Shown: positions 17,736 to 28,062, counted from the stretch's first letter. The stretch is DNA of 64,000 nt from Arthrobacter sp. zg-Y820 (GCF_030142155.1 NZ_CP126247.1:2356001-2420000); one strand, 5' to 3'. Numbers and translations: made by a program. The notes: generated by a model not told the origin, from the letters alone.

Positions 17736-19178
17736 GTGACAGACAGTCAGAAATCCGACGAAACAGTTTCCAGGCCCGTCCCGGAGGCTTCCGACACGCA
17801 ACGGCCCGCAGCGCCCAGTCCGGCAGCCTTCGCCGCCCGGCACCCGGCGCCTGCCGCAGCTGCGGAGGGCGGTCCGGCCGCCGCTCCCAAGCCGATAGTT
17901 GCGGCACCACCGGTGCGCTCGACGTCCCTTGAGGAAGCGGCCCGCTTCGCCCGGGTCGAGGAAGACGGCCACGTTTTCCTGATTGTGAACGGCGAAGAGT
18001 TCCCGGTGGGCCAGTATCCCGATGCCAGCCGCGACGAGGCCCTCGCCTACTTCGTGCGCAAGTACGACGACGTCGCCAGCCAGCTTGCGCTGCTGGAGGC
18101 CCGCGTGCAGGCCAAGGCTCCCACCACCGACATGCTCAAGACGCTGAAGCACCTCGGTGAGCAGGTTGCCGAGCGCAAGATGGTCGGCGACGTGCTGGCC
18201 CTCGACGCGCAGATCGAGACCCTGCGGACGAGCATCAAGGAGGCCGAAGCCGCAGAACGGGCCGAGGCCGAAGCCGTCAAGGCCCGTGAGCTTGCCGCCC
18301 GCGAAGCGATCGTGGCCGAGGCCGAGGAAATTGCCGCCAAGGATCCCGCCACGATTCAGTGGAAGACCAGCAGCAACCGGATGAACGAATTGTTCGAGTC
18401 CTGGAAGGCGGCGCAGAAAAACGGCCCGCGCCTGGGCCGCAGCAACGAAGACAGCCTGTGGAAGCGGTTCCGTTCCGCCCGCACCGTCTTTGACCGCCAC
18501 CGCCGTGCCTACTTCTCCCAGCTGGACAGCGAAAACACTGCTGCCAAGCGGGCCAAGGAAGCGCTGATTGTCCGTGCCGAAGAGCTGGCCACCTCCACCG
18601 ACTGGGGCAATACGGCTGCCGAATACCGCCAGCTGATGGATGAGTGGAAAGCCTCCAAGCGCGCCAGCCGCAAGGATGACGATGCCCTGTGGGCGCGCTT
18701 CCGCGCCGCCCAGGACACGTTCTTTGCCGCCCGCCAGGCAGCCAACGAGGTCATCGATGAAGAATTCGCTGCGAACCTGACGGTCAAGGAGGAACTGCTC
18801 AAGGAAGCCCAGGGCATCCTTCCGGTCCGCGACCTCACCGCTGCCCGCAAGGCACTGAACTCCATCCGCGACCGCTGGGAGGCGGCCGGCAAGGTTCCGC
18901 GTGCCGACATGGGGCGGATGGAAGCCGGAATCCGCAAGATTGAGGAAGCCGTCAAGGCCGCCGAGGATGAGCACTGGCAGAAGAGCAATCCGGAAACCAA
19001 GGCGCGCACCAACAGTGCCCTGAGCCAGCTCGAAGCCACGATCGCGTCCCTCGAGGAAGACCTGGCGAAAGCCGAGAAGGCCGGCAACGCGAAGAAGATC
19101 GCTGACGCCCGGGAAGCCCTCGAAGCCCGCCAGCAGTGGCTGGCCATGCTGCAGAAGTCAGCCGAGGACTTCTCCTAG
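17736..19178 (+). CDS. DUF349 domain protein
   Basis: This 480-residue soluble protein has a low-complexity Ala/Pro N-terminus followed by helical DUF349 repeats. The repeats carry WKASKRASRKDDDALWARFR-like segments (W-x-x-x-G/R-R---D--LW-RF), at least three times from about residue 210 to 410. Long charged helices end the protein. The biochemical role is unknown; the gene commonly lies near rel in actinobacteria. It starts at GTG 17736 and lies 52 bp downstream of the cyclophilin gene. A strong terminator follows. Confidence 0.85.
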   Translation: MTDSQKSDETVSRPVPEASDTQRPAAPSPAAFAARHPAPAAAAEGGPAAAPKPIVAAPPVRSTSLEEAARFARVEEDGHVFLIVNGEEFPVGQYPDASRDEALAYFVRKYDDVASQLALLEARVQAKAPTTDMLKTLKHLGEQVAERKMVGDVLALDAQIETLRTSIKEAEAAERAEAEAVKARELAAREAIVAEAEEIAAKDPATIQWKTSSNRMNELFESWKAAQKNGPRLGRSNEDSLWKRFRSARTVFDRHRRAYFSQLDSENTAAKRAKEALIVRAEELATSTDWGNTAAEYRQLMDEWKASKRASRKDDDALWARFRAAQDTFFAARQAANEVIDEEFAANLTVKEELLKEAQGILPVRDLTAARKALNSIRDRWEAAGKVPRADMGRMEAGIRKIEEAVKAAEDEHWQKSNPETKARTNSALSQLEATIASLEEDLAKAEKAGNAKKIADAREALEARQQWLAMLQKSAEDFS

Positions 19179-19189
19179 CACCCAACCTC

Positions 19190-19231
19190 AAGGCCCTGCC
19201 GTCCGTTTTCCACAACGGGCGGCAGGGCCTT
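19190..19231 (+). terminator. Rho-independent terminator after the DUF349 gene
   Basis: A perfect 12-bp stem (AAGGCCCTGCCG at 19190-19201 with 19220-19231) has an 18-nt loop and is followed by a TTTTGTTTT-like tract. Confidence 0.85.
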
Positions 19232-19264
19232 TTGTTTTGAGCCGGCGTCGGCAAGGGTTGGTGC

Positions 19265-19936
19265 ATGCCGGCAACGCTCTTCCCCTACCCCGGTGTGTTG
19301 CCGGCCGTCACCTCCACCGGCGGTGCATTGTTTTCAGCCGGAGGTGATTTTTCCAGTGTTGAGCTGCAGGCCATGGAAAAGGACGGTCTGCTGAAGCGGG
19401 TCTACGCTGACACCTACGTCCGCTGGGACCTGGAGCCCGACCCGGTGTGCCGAGCCGTCGCGGCGGCCAACTGCCTGTCCGAACGGCTGCGGGCACGAAT
19501 CATGCTGGGACGCCTCACCGCCGCCTGGGTGTACGGCTGCGCGCCGCAGCCGCAGCGGCTGCAGCTGCTGATTGACCACGGCCGCCGCACCACGGCGCTG
19601 GCGCCCTTCAGCATCGCCGTCCTGCATGAGGTGCGGCTCGGTCCTGAGGACGGCATGGACATCGCGGGCATCATGGTGACCACTCCCCTGCGCACCGCCA
19701 TGGACCTTGCCCGCCACGGCCCCCGGGATCAGTCAGTCAGCGCCCTGCTGGCCATCGCTGCGGACCCCGTGCTCCGCTGTCCGCTCGGCCGCGTCCGCAG
19801 CGCGCTGGAGTCCGTTGCCCGGCTGCCGGGCAAGTCAACGGCACTGCACCGCCTGGATGCCGCCATCGCGCTGGCGGCGTCGGACCAGGTGCCGGAGCCC
19901 CGGTTGGCACCGCCGCCGGATCAGACGCGGCGCTGA
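19265..19936 (+). CDS. AbiEi antitoxin-like winged-helix protein
   Basis: This 223-residue protein has an N-terminal segment ([20 protein letters not shown]) like the winged-helix of AbiEi-type proteins. The following region [20 protein letters not shown], the [21 protein letters not shown] segment and the small C-terminal helices match that family, which is widespread and often orphan in actinobacteria. No AbiEii nucleotidyltransferase toxin gene is present, so a working toxin-antitoxin system is unlikely. Its 3' end overlaps the convergent rel gene by 16 bp. A transcriptional role is possible. Confidence 0.65.
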   Translation: MPATLFPYPGVLPAVTSTGGALFSAGGDFSSVELQAMEKDGLLKRVYADTYVRWDLEPDPVCRAVAAANCLSERLRARIMLGRLTAAWVYGCAPQPQRLQLLIDHGRRTTALAPFSIAVLHEVRLGPEDGMDIAGIMVTTPLRTAMDLARHGPRDQSVSALLAIAADPVLRCPLGRVRSALESVARLPGKSTALHRLDAAIALAASDQVPEPRLAPPPDQTRR

Positions 19937-22452
19937 GACCCGGTCGTGCGGTAGACGTCGAACACGCCGTCGATCTTCCGGACCGCACTCAGGATGTGGT
20001 CGAGATACTTGGGGTCGCCCATCTCGAACACAAACTTGGACATGGCCACCCTGTCACTGGAGGTGTTCACGCTGGCCGAGAGAATGTTCACGTGGTTTTC
20101 GGAGAGCACCCGGGTGACGTCCGACAACAGGCTCTTGCGGTCCAGGGCTTCCACCTGGATTTCCACCAGGAAGACCGAGGACTGCGTGGGAGCCCAGTCC
20201 ACCGGAACAATGCGGTCCGGCTGGTCCCGAAGTTCGGACACGTTGCGGCAGTCGCTGCGGTGCACCGAGACGCCTGAACCGCGGGTGACAAAGCCAATGA
20301 TCGGGTCCGGCGGCACCGGCGTGCAGCAGCGGGCCAGCTTCACCCAGACGTCGCCAACACCGCGCACCGTCACGCCGGAGTCGGAGAACTTGGGCCGGCG
20401 GGCGGCCGTTGAGACCGGGGTTTCCGCGAGGTCCTCTTCGGCGCCCTGATGCCCGCCCATGAGCGAGACCAGGTGTTCGATGACGTTCTGCGCCGAGGTG
20501 TGCCCGTCGCCGACCGCCGCGTAGAGAGCGGAGATGTCCTGGTGGTGCAGTTCCTGTGCCACCGTGACCAGGGCGTCGTGGGTCATCAGCCGCTGCAGCG
20601 GCAGGTTCTGCTTGCGCATGCCGCGCGTGAGCAGGTCCTTGCCCTTGTCGATGGCCTCTTCCCGGCGTTCCTTGGTGAACCACTGCCGGATCTTGTTCCG
20701 GGCCCTGGGGCTCTTGACGAAGCCCTGCCAGTCCTGGCTGGGTCCGGCGCCTTCCGCCTTGGACGTGAAGATTTCCACCCAGTCACCGTGCTCGAGCTCG
20801 CTGTTCAGCGGCACCAGCTTTCCGTTGACGCGGGCTCCGATGGTCCGGTGTCCCACCTCAGTGTGAACGGCATAGGCGAAGTCCACCGGTGTGGAGCCGG
20901 CGGGCAGGGCCATCACCTCGCCCTTGGGGGTGAAGACAAACACTTCGCGGGCGTTGATCTCGAAGCGCAGCGAATCCAGGAACTCGTCCGGGTCCGAGGT
21001 TTCCTGCTGCCAGTCGACCAGCGACCGGAGCCAGCCCATGTCATTGTTTTCGGAACCGGCCGGCGTCTTGGAGCCGTCCTTGTACTTCCAGTGCGCGGCA
21101 ACACCGTACTCGGCGCGGCGGTGCATGTCGTGCGTGCGGATCTGGATTTCCACCGGCTTTCCGCCGGGACCGATCACCGTGGTGTGCAGCGACTGGTACA
21201 TGTTGAACTTCGGCATGGCGATGTAGTCCTTGAAACGCCCCGGCAGGGGGTTCCACCGCGCATGCAGGGCGCCAAGGGTCGCGTAACAGTCGCGCACCGA
21301 GTCAACGAGGACGCGCACACCCATCAGGTCATGGATGTCGTCGAAGTCTTTGCCCCGAACGATCATCTTTTGGTAGATCGAGTAATAGTGCTTGGGCCGG
21401 CCGGTGATGGTGGCCTTGATCTTTACCGCGTGCAGGTCATCGGCGATCTGGGTGCGGACGGTGGAGAGGTACTTCTCGCGTTCCGGGGTGCGGTCCCCGA
21501 CCATGCGCACAATCTCGTCGTACACCTTCGGATGCAGGGCGGCGAAGGAGAGGTCCTCGAGCTCCCACTTGATGGTGTTCATGCCGAGGCGGTGGGCCAG
21601 CGGTGCGAAAATTTCCAGGGTCTCGCGCGCCTTGCGGGCCGAGGATTCCTGCGAGACAAACCGCCAGGTGCGGGCGTTGTGCAGGCGGTCAGCAAGTTTG
21701 ATGACCAGGACCCGGATGTCCTTGGCCATGGCCACAACCATCTTGCGCACCGTTTCGGACTGCGCGGCGTCACCGAACGTCACCTTGTCCAGCTTGGTGA
21801 CGCCGTCCACGAGCATGGCCACTTCGGGGCCGAAGTCGCGGCGCAGCTCGTCCAGGGTGTAGCTGGTGTCTTCCACCGTGTCGTGCAGCAGGGCCGCGGC
21901 CAGGGTGGTGCCGGTCATGCCCAGCTCGGCGAGGATGGTCGCCACCGCCACCGGGTGGGTGATGTAGGGATCGCCGCTCTTGCGCTTCTGCCCCTCATGG
22001 CTGCGTTCGGCCACCAGATAGGCCCGTTGGATCAGATCCAGGTCCTCTTTGGGATTGTTGACCCGGACCGTGCGGAGCAGCGGCTCGAGCATGGGCGAAT
22101 ACCCCGGACTGCTGCGGCCGGCCAGCCGGGCCAGCCGGGCACGCGTTGACGTGCGGCGCGCGGGCACGGGGGCGGTCCGGGCGGCTGAAGCCTTGTCCGC
22201 GGACCCGGAAACGGCAGCCGGCTTGCCGGCAACCGGCTGTCCGTCGGCAGCAGTGCCGGGCTTGGACGCCGGCGCTGTCTTAGGTGCCCGCGCCGGTTCC
22301 GGCGCGCGGGGCTGCCGGGGCGCAGCCGGAACCGGGGCTCCGGATCCTGCCGCGGCAGGTGTTCCCGGGGCCCTTCCTGCGCCAGCCTTGTCGGCTGGTG
22401 TCGCGCTCTCGCCCACTGCTGCCCCTTCTGTGACGTGTTCGACCTTTTCCAC
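19921..22452 (-). CDS. rel: Bifunctional (p)ppGpp synthetase/hydrolase (Rel)
   Basis: This 843-residue stringent-response enzyme makes and degrades (p)ppGpp. An Ala/Pro-rich N-terminal extension of about 100 residues is unusual in length. It is followed by the HD hydrolase domain ([20 protein letters not shown]) and the synthetase domain ([20 protein letters not shown], then [19 protein letters not shown]). A TGS domain ([20 protein letters not shown]), a zinc-finger-like region with [20 protein letters not shown], and a C-terminal ACT domain complete it. The single long Rel type is standard for actinobacteria. Confidence 0.95.
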   Translation of the reverse strand: MEKVEHVTEGAAVGESATPADKAGAGRAPGTPAAAGSGAPVPAAPRQPRAPEPARAPKTAPASKPGTAADGQPVAGKPAAVSGSADKASAARTAPVPARRTSTRARLARLAGRSSPGYSPMLEPLLRTVRVNNPKEDLDLIQRAYLVAERSHEGQKRKSGDPYITHPVAVATILAELGMTGTTLAAALLHDTVEDTSYTLDELRRDFGPEVAMLVDGVTKLDKVTFGDAAQSETVRKMVVAMAKDIRVLVIKLADRLHNARTWRFVSQESSARKARETLEIFAPLAHRLGMNTIKWELEDLSFAALHPKVYDEIVRMVGDRTPEREKYLSTVRTQIADDLHAVKIKATITGRPKHYYSIYQKMIVRGKDFDDIHDLMGVRVLVDSVRDCYATLGALHARWNPLPGRFKDYIAMPKFNMYQSLHTTVIGPGGKPVEIQIRTHDMHRRAEYGVAAHWKYKDGSKTPAGSENNDMGWLRSLVDWQQETSDPDEFLDSLRFEINAREVFVFTPKGEVMALPAGSTPVDFAYAVHTEVGHRTIGARVNGKLVPLNSELEHGDWVEIFTSKAEGAGPSQDWQGFVKSPRARNKIRQWFTKERREEAIDKGKDLLTRGMRKQNLPLQRLMTHDALVTVAQELHHQDISALYAAVGDGHTSAQNVIEHLVSLMGGHQGAEEDLAETPVSTAARRPKFSDSGVTVRGVGDVWVKLARCCTPVPPDPIIGFVTRGSGVSVHRSDCRNVSELRDQPDRIVPVDWAPTQSSVFLVEIQVEALDRKSLLSDVTRVLSENHVNILSASVNTSSDRVAMSKFVFEMGDPKYLDHILSAVRKIDGVFDVYRTTGSQRRV

Positions 22453-22542
22453 CCTAAGCGCTCCCGTTCCCCCACGTCACGGCGACGTCCGGCAAACTAG
22501 TCTTCGGCACAAGTCTATGCCCGTGCCGGTCACCGGTTAAAC

Positions 22543-22588
22543 CACCGGTTCCGCACCCCGCCGCGAAAATGGGGGTACGGAACCGGTG
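22543..22588 (-). terminator. Hairpin terminator after secF
   Basis: A 17-bp stem with one mismatch (22543-22559 with 22572-22588, core ACCGGTTCCG/CGGAACCGGT) has a 12-nt loop. It lies just beyond the secF stop. The following T-tract on the minus strand is weak. Confidence 0.65.
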
Positions 22589-22607
22589 TGCGGAACGGAG
22601 AATGCGG

Positions 22608-23648
22608 TCAGCTGCCGGCGGTCACTGCCGAGGCACCCGCGGGTGCTGCGGCAGCGGCTTCCTTGGCTTCCTGCGCGCGGCGTTCTTTCACGCGTTTGGC
22701 CTGCCGGACAATCTCCGGCTCGTTGCGGCGCAGCCAGGCATACATCGGAGCGGCAATGAAGACGGTTGCTACAGTGCCCAGGATGATGCCGATAAACAGC
22801 GCGAGGGACAGGTCCTTCAGCGTGCCGGCACCTAGCAGGAACGCGCCGATGAACAGCACCGAGGCCACGGGCAGAACCGCCACCACCGACGTGTTGATGG
22901 ACCGGACCAGGGTTTGGTTCACCGCGAGGTTCACCTGTTCCATGAAGGTGCGCTTGGTGCTCTTGTCCAGGTTTTTGGTGTTTTCCCGAACCTTGTCAAA
23001 GACCACCACTGTGTCGTACAGCGAATAGCTGAGCACCGTTAGGAACCCGATGATGGCCGACGGCGTCACCTCGAAACCGCTGAGGGAGTACAGGCCCGCC
23101 GTGGTCACCATGACCACCAGCAGTGCGGTGATGGCGGCGACGGACATCTTCCAGGTCTTGAAGTACAGCCCCATCAGCACGGCAGCCAGGGCGACGAAAA
23201 CCACCAGGCCGATCAGTGCCTGCCGGCTGACGTCCTCGCCCCAGCGCGGGCCGATGAACGTCGAGGTGACCTGGTCATCCTCCACGCCGTAGGCCTCGGC
23301 CAGGTTGTCCTTGACCTCCAGCGTCTGGTCGTCGGTGAGCTGCTCGGTCTGCACGCGCATGGTGCCCGGGGCGATGTTGATGATGCGTGCCTCGCTGGCA
23401 ATATCGCCAACAGCCTCTTCGCCGGTGGCAATTTCGGTGTTCGCGGCCCCGGAGACGGTGAATTCGGATCCGCCGCGGAAGTCAATGCCGAGGTTGAAGC
23501 CGCCCTTCACCACCGGAATCAGGATCGAGAGGACAACGGCGACGGCTGCGATCAGGAACCAGAGCTTGGCCTTGGGCACAAACGGGTAGGAACGCTTGCC
23601 GGTGTAAAGCTCGTTGCCGAAGGTGGCAAAGCTGGGGAGCTTGCTCAT
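22608..23648 (-). CDS. secF: Protein translocase subunit SecF
   Basis: SecF is a 346-residue inner-membrane partner of SecD that uses the proton gradient to help SecYEG export. Six transmembrane segments are visible. The signature FNLGIDFRGGSEFTVSG follows the first helix, and the later GFLTVLSYSLYDTVVVFDKV and TSVVAVLPVASVLFIGAFLL are conserved SecF positions. ATG 23648 is chosen because AAGGAGG lies just before it. Only two bases separate it from the secD stop. A C-terminal charged, Ala-rich tail follows the last helix. Confidence 0.95.
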   Translation of the reverse strand: MSKLPSFATFGNELYTGKRSYPFVPKAKLWFLIAAVAVVLSILIPVVKGGFNLGIDFRGGSEFTVSGAANTEIATGEEAVGDIASEARIINIAPGTMRVQTEQLTDDQTLEVKDNLAEAYGVEDDQVTSTFIGPRWGEDVSRQALIGLVVFVALAAVLMGLYFKTWKMSVAAITALLVVMVTTAGLYSLSGFEVTPSAIIGFLTVLSYSLYDTVVVFDKVRENTKNLDKSTKRTFMEQVNLAVNQTLVRSINTSVVAVLPVASVLFIGAFLLGAGTLKDLSLALFIGIILGTVATVFIAAPMYAWLRRNEPEIVRQAKRVKERRAQEAKEAAAAAPAGASAVTAGS

Positions 23649-23650
23649 TC

Positions 23651-25366
23651 CTAGCCCTCCTTTTCTGTGCTGGGGCCGGATCCGGCCAGTGATTCCTGTT
23701 TCTCGGCCTGCCGGCGTTCGGCGATGGTCATGCGGCGCTCGGCTTCCTTGCTGGCAGCCTTGTTCTTGGTGCGGACCGGAACCGTGCCCGGTTCGCGGAT
23801 CCGTCCGGCGCCGCGGTACAGCGGAACGGCACCCAGGCGGGTCGTGTCCAGCCCGGACCACTTGTGGCCCTCGCCGAAGAACTTGGTCTTCGCCAGCAGC
23901 ACCATCGTGGGATGCGTGAACATGAACACGACAATGAGGTCGGCGATGGCCGTCAGGCCAAGGGTGAAGGCGAATCCGCGGACGTTGCCGACAGCCACGA
24001 AGTACAGCACGACGGCGGCGAGCACGTTGACTGCCTTGGAGGCCAGGACGGTGCGCTTGGCCCGTTTCCAGCCGTTGTCCACGGCGGCGACCAGCCCGCG
24101 CCCGTCGCGCAGTTCATCACGGATGCGTTCGAAGTAGACGATGAAGGAGTCGGCCGTCTGGCCGATGGCCACGATCAGGCCGGCCACGCCGGCCAGGGAC
24201 AGCCGGTAGTTCTGCGACCAGCCCAGCAGGCAGATGGCGAGGTAGGTCAGGACGCCGGCCACCACCAGCGAGACGATGGTGACAAAACCCAGGGCGCGGT
24301 ACTGGAACAGCGAGTAGACGGCCACCAGGGCCAGGCCGATGAGGCCGGCGATGAGGCCCATCTTGAGCTGGTCGGCGCCGAGGGTTGCCGAAACCTGCTG
24401 TTCGCTCTGGATGTCGAAGCTGATCGGCAGCGCGCCGTACTTCAGCTGCTCGGACAGAGCCTGCGCGGATTCCTGCGTGAAGTTGCCGGTGATGCGGGGC
24501 TTGCCGTCAGTAATGACGCCCTGCACCGTGGGAGCCGAGATGACCTGGCCGTCCAGCACGATGGCGAACTGGTTGTGCGGATCGCCCTGCTGGAAGGCAA
24601 AGAGCCGTTCGGTGACGGCACGGAAGGTGTCGGTGCCCTCGCCGTTGAACTCGATGTTCACGCCCCACTCGTTGATCGAGGCGCCCTGGCCGCTCTGGGA
24701 CATGCCGAAGGTGGCATCTGCGATGTTGGAGCCCGGAACTTCCACCGGACCGAGGATGTACTTGGCGCCGGTTCCCGGTTCGCAGGTGATCAGCGGCTGG
24801 TCGGCCGGAGCCACTTCAGTGGATGCCTCCAGCGTGGCCGGATCCAGGCAGTTGGTGCTCTCAAATTCGCGGTACAGCTCCGGCGTGATCCAGTTGTCGT
24901 CCGAGGCGTTCGCCGGCTCAGCGGCGGGCTTCGGAAGCTGCTCTTCGGGCAGCGGCGTTTCAACCGGCCCGCCGGCGGCGATGGCCAGAACCGGCCGGAA
25001 CTCCATCTGGGCGGAAGCCTGGATCAGCTCACGGGTTTCAGCGGACGGAACGCCGGGCAGCGAAACCACGACGTTGCGGTTGGACTGCGTGGTGATCTCG
25101 GCTTCGGAAACACCACTGCCGTCCACCCGCTGGCGGATGATCTCCACGGCCTGGTCCAGCTGTTCCTGGGTGATCTCGGATCCGCCCTGCACCTGGGGCG
25201 CGAGGATCATTTCGGTGCCGCCCTCAAGGTCGAGGGCAAGTTTGGGGGTCCAACTGGCGTTGCTCCACATGGAACCACCGCCGAGCAAAAGGGCCATGGC
25301 AGCAAAAATGACGCCCAACCAGAGGAGCGTCTTTTTCGCGGCCGAGCCGGGGCCGGTACGAGGCAT
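23651..25366 (-). CDS. secD: Protein translocase subunit SecD
   Basis: This 571-residue SecD has one N-terminal helix and the conserved LDLEGGTEMILAPQ motif. A long periplasmic P1 region leads to a six-helix RND core: SLFQYRALGFVTIVSLVVAG, then RLSLAGVAGLIVAIGQTADS, then FIVYFERIRDELRDGR. Its basic C-terminal tail is long. The gene lies between yajC and secF on the same strand, the standard order for an export operon. A small inverted repeat (CCTGCGG/CCGCAGG, 25421-25445) lies between secD and yajC. Confidence 0.95.
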   Translation of the reverse strand: MPRTGPGSAAKKTLLWLGVIFAAMALLLGGGSMWSNASWTPKLALDLEGGTEMILAPQVQGGSEITQEQLDQAVEIIRQRVDGSGVSEAEITTQSNRNVVVSLPGVPSAETRELIQASAQMEFRPVLAIAAGGPVETPLPEEQLPKPAAEPANASDDNWITPELYREFESTNCLDPATLEASTEVAPADQPLITCEPGTGAKYILGPVEVPGSNIADATFGMSQSGQGASINEWGVNIEFNGEGTDTFRAVTERLFAFQQGDPHNQFAIVLDGQVISAPTVQGVITDGKPRITGNFTQESAQALSEQLKYGALPISFDIQSEQQVSATLGADQLKMGLIAGLIGLALVAVYSLFQYRALGFVTIVSLVVAGVLTYLAICLLGWSQNYRLSLAGVAGLIVAIGQTADSFIVYFERIRDELRDGRGLVAAVDNGWKRAKRTVLASKAVNVLAAVVLYFVAVGNVRGFAFTLGLTAIADLIVVFMFTHPTMVLLAKTKFFGEGHKWSGLDTTRLGAVPLYRGAGRIREPGTVPVRTKNKAASKEAERRMTIAERRQAEKQESLAGSGPSTEKEG

Positions 25367-25457
25367 AGGGGATAGTCCTTATAGGGGTGAGACACCGGAG
25401 GCGTTGTTGACCCCGGCCAGCCTGCGGAGACTCTTCCCCCGCAGGCCCGTGGGAAGT

Positions 25458-25946
25458 CTAGTTCTCTTTCTTGTTTTCGCGGTTCAGCCGATCAAGTGTT
25501 TCCTCGGGAGTCTCATCGGCGTGGGCCGCAGACTCATCGCGGCGGACCGTTTCGCCGGCGGGTGCGGCGTCGGTGCGGTCAGCGGCAGTGATCGACGAAG
25601 CGTCGTCCGGGACAACCGGGCTCTCGTCAGCTGCGGGCTCGCTGGTGACTACCTTGGTCAGCGCCTGCATGTGGACGGTGGCCGTGTTTCCGGGGGAAAG
25701 CTCCAGAACTGCCTTGTTCTCTTCCGCGTTGATCGACACGATGGTTCCGAACAGCCCGAACTGGGTCATGACTTCGGTTCCGGGAACCATCTGGGTCCGC
25801 TGCTCCTGGACCGTCTTCTGCGTCTTCTTCTGCTTGCGGAACATCATGAAGATGAACACTGCCAGCAGGACCGGCAGCAGCAGGCTGGAGAACGAGAAGC
25901 CGGTGGTCTGTTCCGGATTGGTTTGGGCCATGATGTTTAAGAACAC
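25458..25946 (-). CDS. yajC: Preprotein translocase accessory subunit YajC
   Basis: This 162-residue protein has one N-terminal transmembrane helix (LLLPVLLAVFIFMMF) and then the conserved QKKTQKTVQEQRTQMVPGTE and VMTQFGLFGTIVSI segment of YajC. A long acidic, disordered C-terminal tail is typical of actinobacterial members. It associates with SecDF. The GTG at 25946 and the ATG at 25931 (MAQTNPEQ) are both possible starts; neither has a strong ribosome site. It leads the yajC-secD-secF unit. Confidence 0.9.
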   Translation of the reverse strand: MFLNIMAQTNPEQTTGFSFSSLLLPVLLAVFIFMMFRKQKKTQKTVQEQRTQMVPGTEVMTQFGLFGTIVSINAEENKAVLELSPGNTATVHMQALTKVVTSEPAADESPVVPDDASSITAADRTDAAPAGETVRRDESAAHADETPEETLDRLNRENKKEN

Positions 25947-26185
25947 AGAGTGGTTCCGTTTCTGTTGGAGAAGAGTGTGCAGATGTCACTGGAACGGCCG
26001 GCACCGGCGTCGGCACTGCCGTCGAGTTGTTCTCGCAGCCGGGCACGCAGCCCGGCCAATGAATGACCAGTCTAAAGGTAAACGTGTACGGGAGCGCATA
26101 AGTTGCGGCACACGCTGTACTTTTCCGGTATTCTCCCCGATCATTTTGGCTCGCCGGGTCCCCGGGACTCAAGCCGGCCGGGAGG

Positions 26186-27271
26186 CTACCCGGCGTCCGA
26201 CTCCTGAGAGGTGTTGGTTCCCGGTCCCGAGAACATGTTCTCGGGCAGCCCGGCGGCAACGTTGTCGGGCATCTGGAGGCCCAAATGTTCCCAGGCGGCG
26301 CGGGTGGCAACCCGGCCGCGCGGGGTCCGGCCCAACAGGCCTTCGCGCACCAGGTACGGCTCCGCAACGGTCTCCACGGTTTCCGGTTCCTCGCCGACGG
26401 CGATGGCCAGGGTGGACAGGCCCACCGGTCCCCCGTTGAACTTCGTGATGAGCGCCCGCAGCACTGAGCGGTCGAGCCGGTCCAAGCCGCGGGCGTCCAC
26501 CTCATACATGTCCAGGGCGGCGCCGGCAGTCCGCGCGTCGATCTGGTCCACGCCGTGCACCAGCGCCCAGTCCCGCACCCGGCGCAGCAGCCGGTTGGCG
26601 ATGCGCGGCGTCCCCCGGGAGCGGCCGGCAACTTCAGCGAACCCGGCGGAATTGACCTTCATGTCCATCAGCATTGCCGAGCGGCGCAGCACCAGCTCCA
26701 GCTCCGTCGTGGAGTAGAACTCAAGGTGTCCGGTGAAGCCGAAACGGTCCCGCAGCGGACCGGGCAGCAGGCCGGCCCGCGTGGTGGCGCCCACCAGGGT
26801 AAACGGCGGCAGGTCCAGCGGAATGGCCGTGGCGCCGGCGCCCTTGCCCACGATGATGTCCACCCGGAAATCTTCCATGGCCATGTAGAGCATTTCCTCG
26901 GCCGGCCGCGACATCCGGTGGATCTCGTCGAGGAACAGCACCTCCCCCTCGGTGAGCGAGGACAGGATGGCGGCCAGGTCACCGGCGTGCTGGATGGCCG
27001 GGCCGGACGAAATGCGCAGCGGCGCGTTCATTTCGGCAGCGATGATCATCGACAGGGTGGTCTTGCCCAGCCCGGGAGGCCCGGACAGCAGCACGTGGTC
27101 GGCGCTGCGGCCCCGCAGCCGGGAGGCTTCCAGGACGAGGGAGAGCTGCTCGCGCACGCGTTTCTGGCCGACGAAATCGTCGAGGTTCTTCGGCCGCAGG
27201 GCCGCCTCGATCGCCTTGTCGTCCGGGTCACCGGTGGGGGCAACGATCCCGTCCCCGGGAAGGGCTGACAC
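26186..27271 (-). CDS. ruvB: Holliday junction DNA helicase RuvB
   Basis: This 361-residue AAA+ motor drives branch migration with RuvA. The Walker A motif ([12 protein letters not shown]), Walker B ([11 protein letters not shown]), the sensor segment [20 protein letters not shown] and the C-terminal winged helix ([19 protein letters not shown]) are all present. It begins one base after the ruvA stop, so translation is probably coupled. It lies at the 3' end of the ruvC-ruvA-ruvB order, and the 3' spacer to yajC (about 240 bp) has no recognised gene. Confidence 0.96.
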   Translation of the reverse strand: MSALPGDGIVAPTGDPDDKAIEAALRPKNLDDFVGQKRVREQLSLVLEASRLRGRSADHVLLSGPPGLGKTTLSMIIAAEMNAPLRISSGPAIQHAGDLAAILSSLTEGEVLFLDEIHRMSRPAEEMLYMAMEDFRVDIIVGKGAGATAIPLDLPPFTLVGATTRAGLLPGPLRDRFGFTGHLEFYSTTELELVLRRSAMLMDMKVNSAGFAEVAGRSRGTPRIANRLLRRVRDWALVHGVDQIDARTAGAALDMYEVDARGLDRLDRSVLRALITKFNGGPVGLSTLAIAVGEEPETVETVAEPYLVREGLLGRTPRGRVATRAAWEHLGLQMPDNVAAGLPENMFSGPGTNTSQESDAG

Positions 27272-27272
27272 C

Positions 27273-27902
27273 TCAGCTCACCTGCTGGCGCGGTGCGCGG
27301 GCCCGGGCGCCGTCGGTGCCCAGGCGGCGGAGGGTCAGTTTCAGGATTTCGCCCACGTTGCCGGCGGCGGCGACGTCCGGCGCTTCGGCGACGGCGGCGT
27401 CGATGGCCGCTGTGGCGTCCTTCTCCGTCCAGCCCAGTCCGGTCATGGCGGCCAGGACCTGGTCCTGCCAGCGTGCTGTTGCCGGAGCATCCGCAGTGCC
27501 CAGCGGCACCAGCTTGTCGGCCAGTTCCAGCACGATCCGGCGGGCGCCCTTGGGTCCGATGCCGGAAACCTTGCTGAAGGCCTTGTCATCACCGGAGGAC
27601 GCGGCCACGCGGATTGCTTCCGGGGTGTGGACGGCCAGGACGGCCAGCGCAATGCGCGGGCCGACGCCGCTGACGCTCAGCAGCGTTTCGAAGACTTCCC
27701 GCTGGTCGGCGTCGGTGAAGCCGAACAGCGTCATGGAGTCCTCGCGGACAATCATGGCGGTCTGCACCAGCGCTTCACGGCCCACGTGCAGGGAGCTCAG
27801 CGTCTGCGGCGTGGCCTGAACCAGCATTCCGAGGCCATTAACGTCGATCACTGCCGAGTGCAGGCCAACGTGCGTTACGGTCCCGCGCAGGGATGCGATC
27901 AT
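27273..27902 (-). CDS. ruvA: Holliday junction branch migration protein RuvA
   Basis: This 209-residue protein binds four-way junctions as a tetramer and recruits RuvB. The N-terminal OB fold begins [20 protein letters not shown]. Two helix-hairpin-helix motifs follow ([18 protein letters not shown] and [20 protein letters not shown]). The small C-terminal domain that contacts RuvB is complete. ATG 27902 has a CTGGAG site. A LexA-like sequence and a possible TAGGGT -10 lie 20-45 bp upstream. Confidence 0.95.
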   Translation of the reverse strand: MIASLRGTVTHVGLHSAVIDVNGLGMLVQATPQTLSSLHVGREALVQTAMIVREDSMTLFGFTDADQREVFETLLSVSGVGPRIALAVLAVHTPEAIRVAASSGDDKAFSKVSGIGPKGARRIVLELADKLVPLGTADAPATARWQDQVLAAMTGLGWTEKDATAAIDAAVAEAPDVAAAGNVGEILKLTLRRLGTDGARARAPRQQVS

Positions 27903-27924
27903 GACAAAACTCCAGGGGCTGTGT

Positions 27925-27938
27925 AGAACATATCTACG
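27925..27938 (-). promoter_or_regulatory. Degenerate LexA (SOS) box at the ruvA promoter
   Basis: AGAACATATCTACG agrees at 11 of 14 positions with the actinobacterial consensus CGAACATATGTTCG. It lies 23 bp upstream of ruvA, just downstream of a TAGGGT -10-like hexamer on the minus strand. That is where a repressor would cover the transcription start. One half-site is good and the other is poor. Confidence 0.45.
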
Positions 27939-28008
27939 AATACCCTACTGCGTGCCGGCAGCATTCCCCGGTTCCGGCGCGCTGCCGCAGGAGTATCAGC
28001 CACGCCGG

Positions 28009-28062
28009 GCCGGTCAACACAGGGGCCGGTCAACACAGAGCCGGTCAACACAGAGCCGGTCA
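28009..28062. repeat. 15-bp tandem repeat between ruvC and ruvA
   Basis: Three full copies and one partial copy of GCCGGTCAACACAG start at 28009, 28025, 28040 and 28055. The spacing is 16, 15 and 15 bp. The last partial copy overlaps the ruvC stop codon. Length variation between strains is likely. Confidence 0.85.

Noticed and set aside
19265..19936. Complete type IV toxin-antitoxin system
   Set aside because: No AbiEii nucleotidyltransferase gene is adjacent on either strand.
20449..22149. 566-codon open frame opposite rel
   Set aside because: It is antisense to a well-supported gene; the composition (His/Gly/Val-rich) is typical of shadow frames.
23864..25375. 503-codon open frame opposite secD
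   Set aside because: It is a shadow frame of secD without motifs or start signals.
28009..28062. Possible CRISPR array
   Set aside because: Units are 15 bp, contiguous and without spacers; no cas genes are present.
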